DNA of 31,891 nt from JAGOUY01 sp964562155 (lineage in GTDB: Bacteria > Patescibacteriota > Patescibacteriia > 2-12-FULL-60-25), in contig CAZLRU010000014.1 in the NCBI GenBank assembly GCA_964562155.1, positions 1 through 31,891 of the forward strand. Reading direction: 5' to 3'. The notes under the pieces are model-generated. The model ran no database searches and was not told the DNA's origin. It saw only the letters and a list, made by a program, of their open reading frames with translations. Numbering within the stretch: position 1 is the first letter of the stretch; each line of letters begins with the position of its first letter. A program made the translations under genes and the position numbers. This document shows, in pieces, positions 31,815 to 31,891 of this stretch.

Positions 31815-31890
31815 GGGACTGTAGCTCAGTCGGTAGAGCAGTGGCCTTTTAAGCCAATGGTCGTGGGTTCGATCCCCACCGGTCCCACCA
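31815..31890 (+). tRNA. tRNA-Lys (TTT)
   Basis: This 76-nt cloverleaf has acceptor stem GGGACTG/CGGTCCC, D stem GCTC/GAGC, an anticodon loop CTTTTAA with anticodon TTT, T loop TTCGATC and an encoded CCA. All parts are regular. Confidence 0.96.
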
Positions 31891-31891
31891 C

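Noticed and set aside
1..31891. CRISPR arrays, insertion sequences, prophage genes
   Set aside because: No regularly spaced repeats, transposase, integrase or phage structural genes were seen on either strand.

Overview
The window reads as chromosomal DNA from a small-genome bacterium, most likely a member of the Patescibacteria / Candidate Phyla Radiation. This is an inference from gene content and style: short intergenic gaps, overlapping starts and stops, almost no Shine-Dalgarno sites in front of the core genes, an AspRS without its bacterial GAD insert, a short DUF721/DciA-like protein and several conserved membrane proteins of unknown function. No ribosomal RNA or marker protein settles the lineage. 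Nearly all genes lie on the minus strand.

Layout on the minus strand, right to left. At the right edge is a plus-strand tRNA-Lys, divergent from a degenerate NtrC-like regulator (30421-31668). Next is a cluster of a 524-residue membrane protein, a TVP38/DedA-like protein, tgt, a DUF45 metallopeptidase, a methyltransferase, a UvrD-type helicase-nuclease fusion, a DUF721 protein and a small membrane protein. A hairpin-embedded repeat (copy B) ends it. The rod-shape operon mreB-mreC-mreD-mrdA follows and ends in copy A of the same repeat. Then comes a translation/transcription cluster: greA, lysS, a nucleotidyltransferase and serS. A more GC-rich pair, pyrF (plus) and a HAD hydrolase (minus), is divergently arranged. 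rnhB (plus) is divergent from a secreted protein, ruvX and recO. A 440-bp noncoding stretch with several hairpins leads to asnS. The last operon holds a membrane-anchored protein, a small membrane protein, aspS, scpA, scpB, a D,D-carboxypeptidase and a glycosyltransferase, followed by a CAU tRNA and a YdjM/DUF457-like membrane protein.

The genes serve envelope synthesis and shape (MreBCD, PBP2, carboxypeptidase, glycosyltransferase), chromosome maintenance (ScpAB, RecO, RuvX, RNase HII, UvrD-nuclease, DciA-like) and translation (Asp, Asn, Ser and Lys tRNA synthetases, Tgt, two tRNAs).

The most unusual signal is a 63-nt core found twice (17229-17291 and 21801-21863). It is almost identical except for an 8-nt hairpin loop. 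Each copy sits at the tip of a 24-26 bp inverted repeat whose sequence differs between the two sites, and each repeat starts at the stop codon of the preceding gene. Other points of note: a Tgt that appears to have lost all four zinc ligands; an NtrC-like protein with no Walker A or recognisable phosphorylation site; putative leaderless promoters in front of core genes, against strong Shine-Dalgarno sites on the GC-richer genes; and a terminator-like hairpin in the greA leader.
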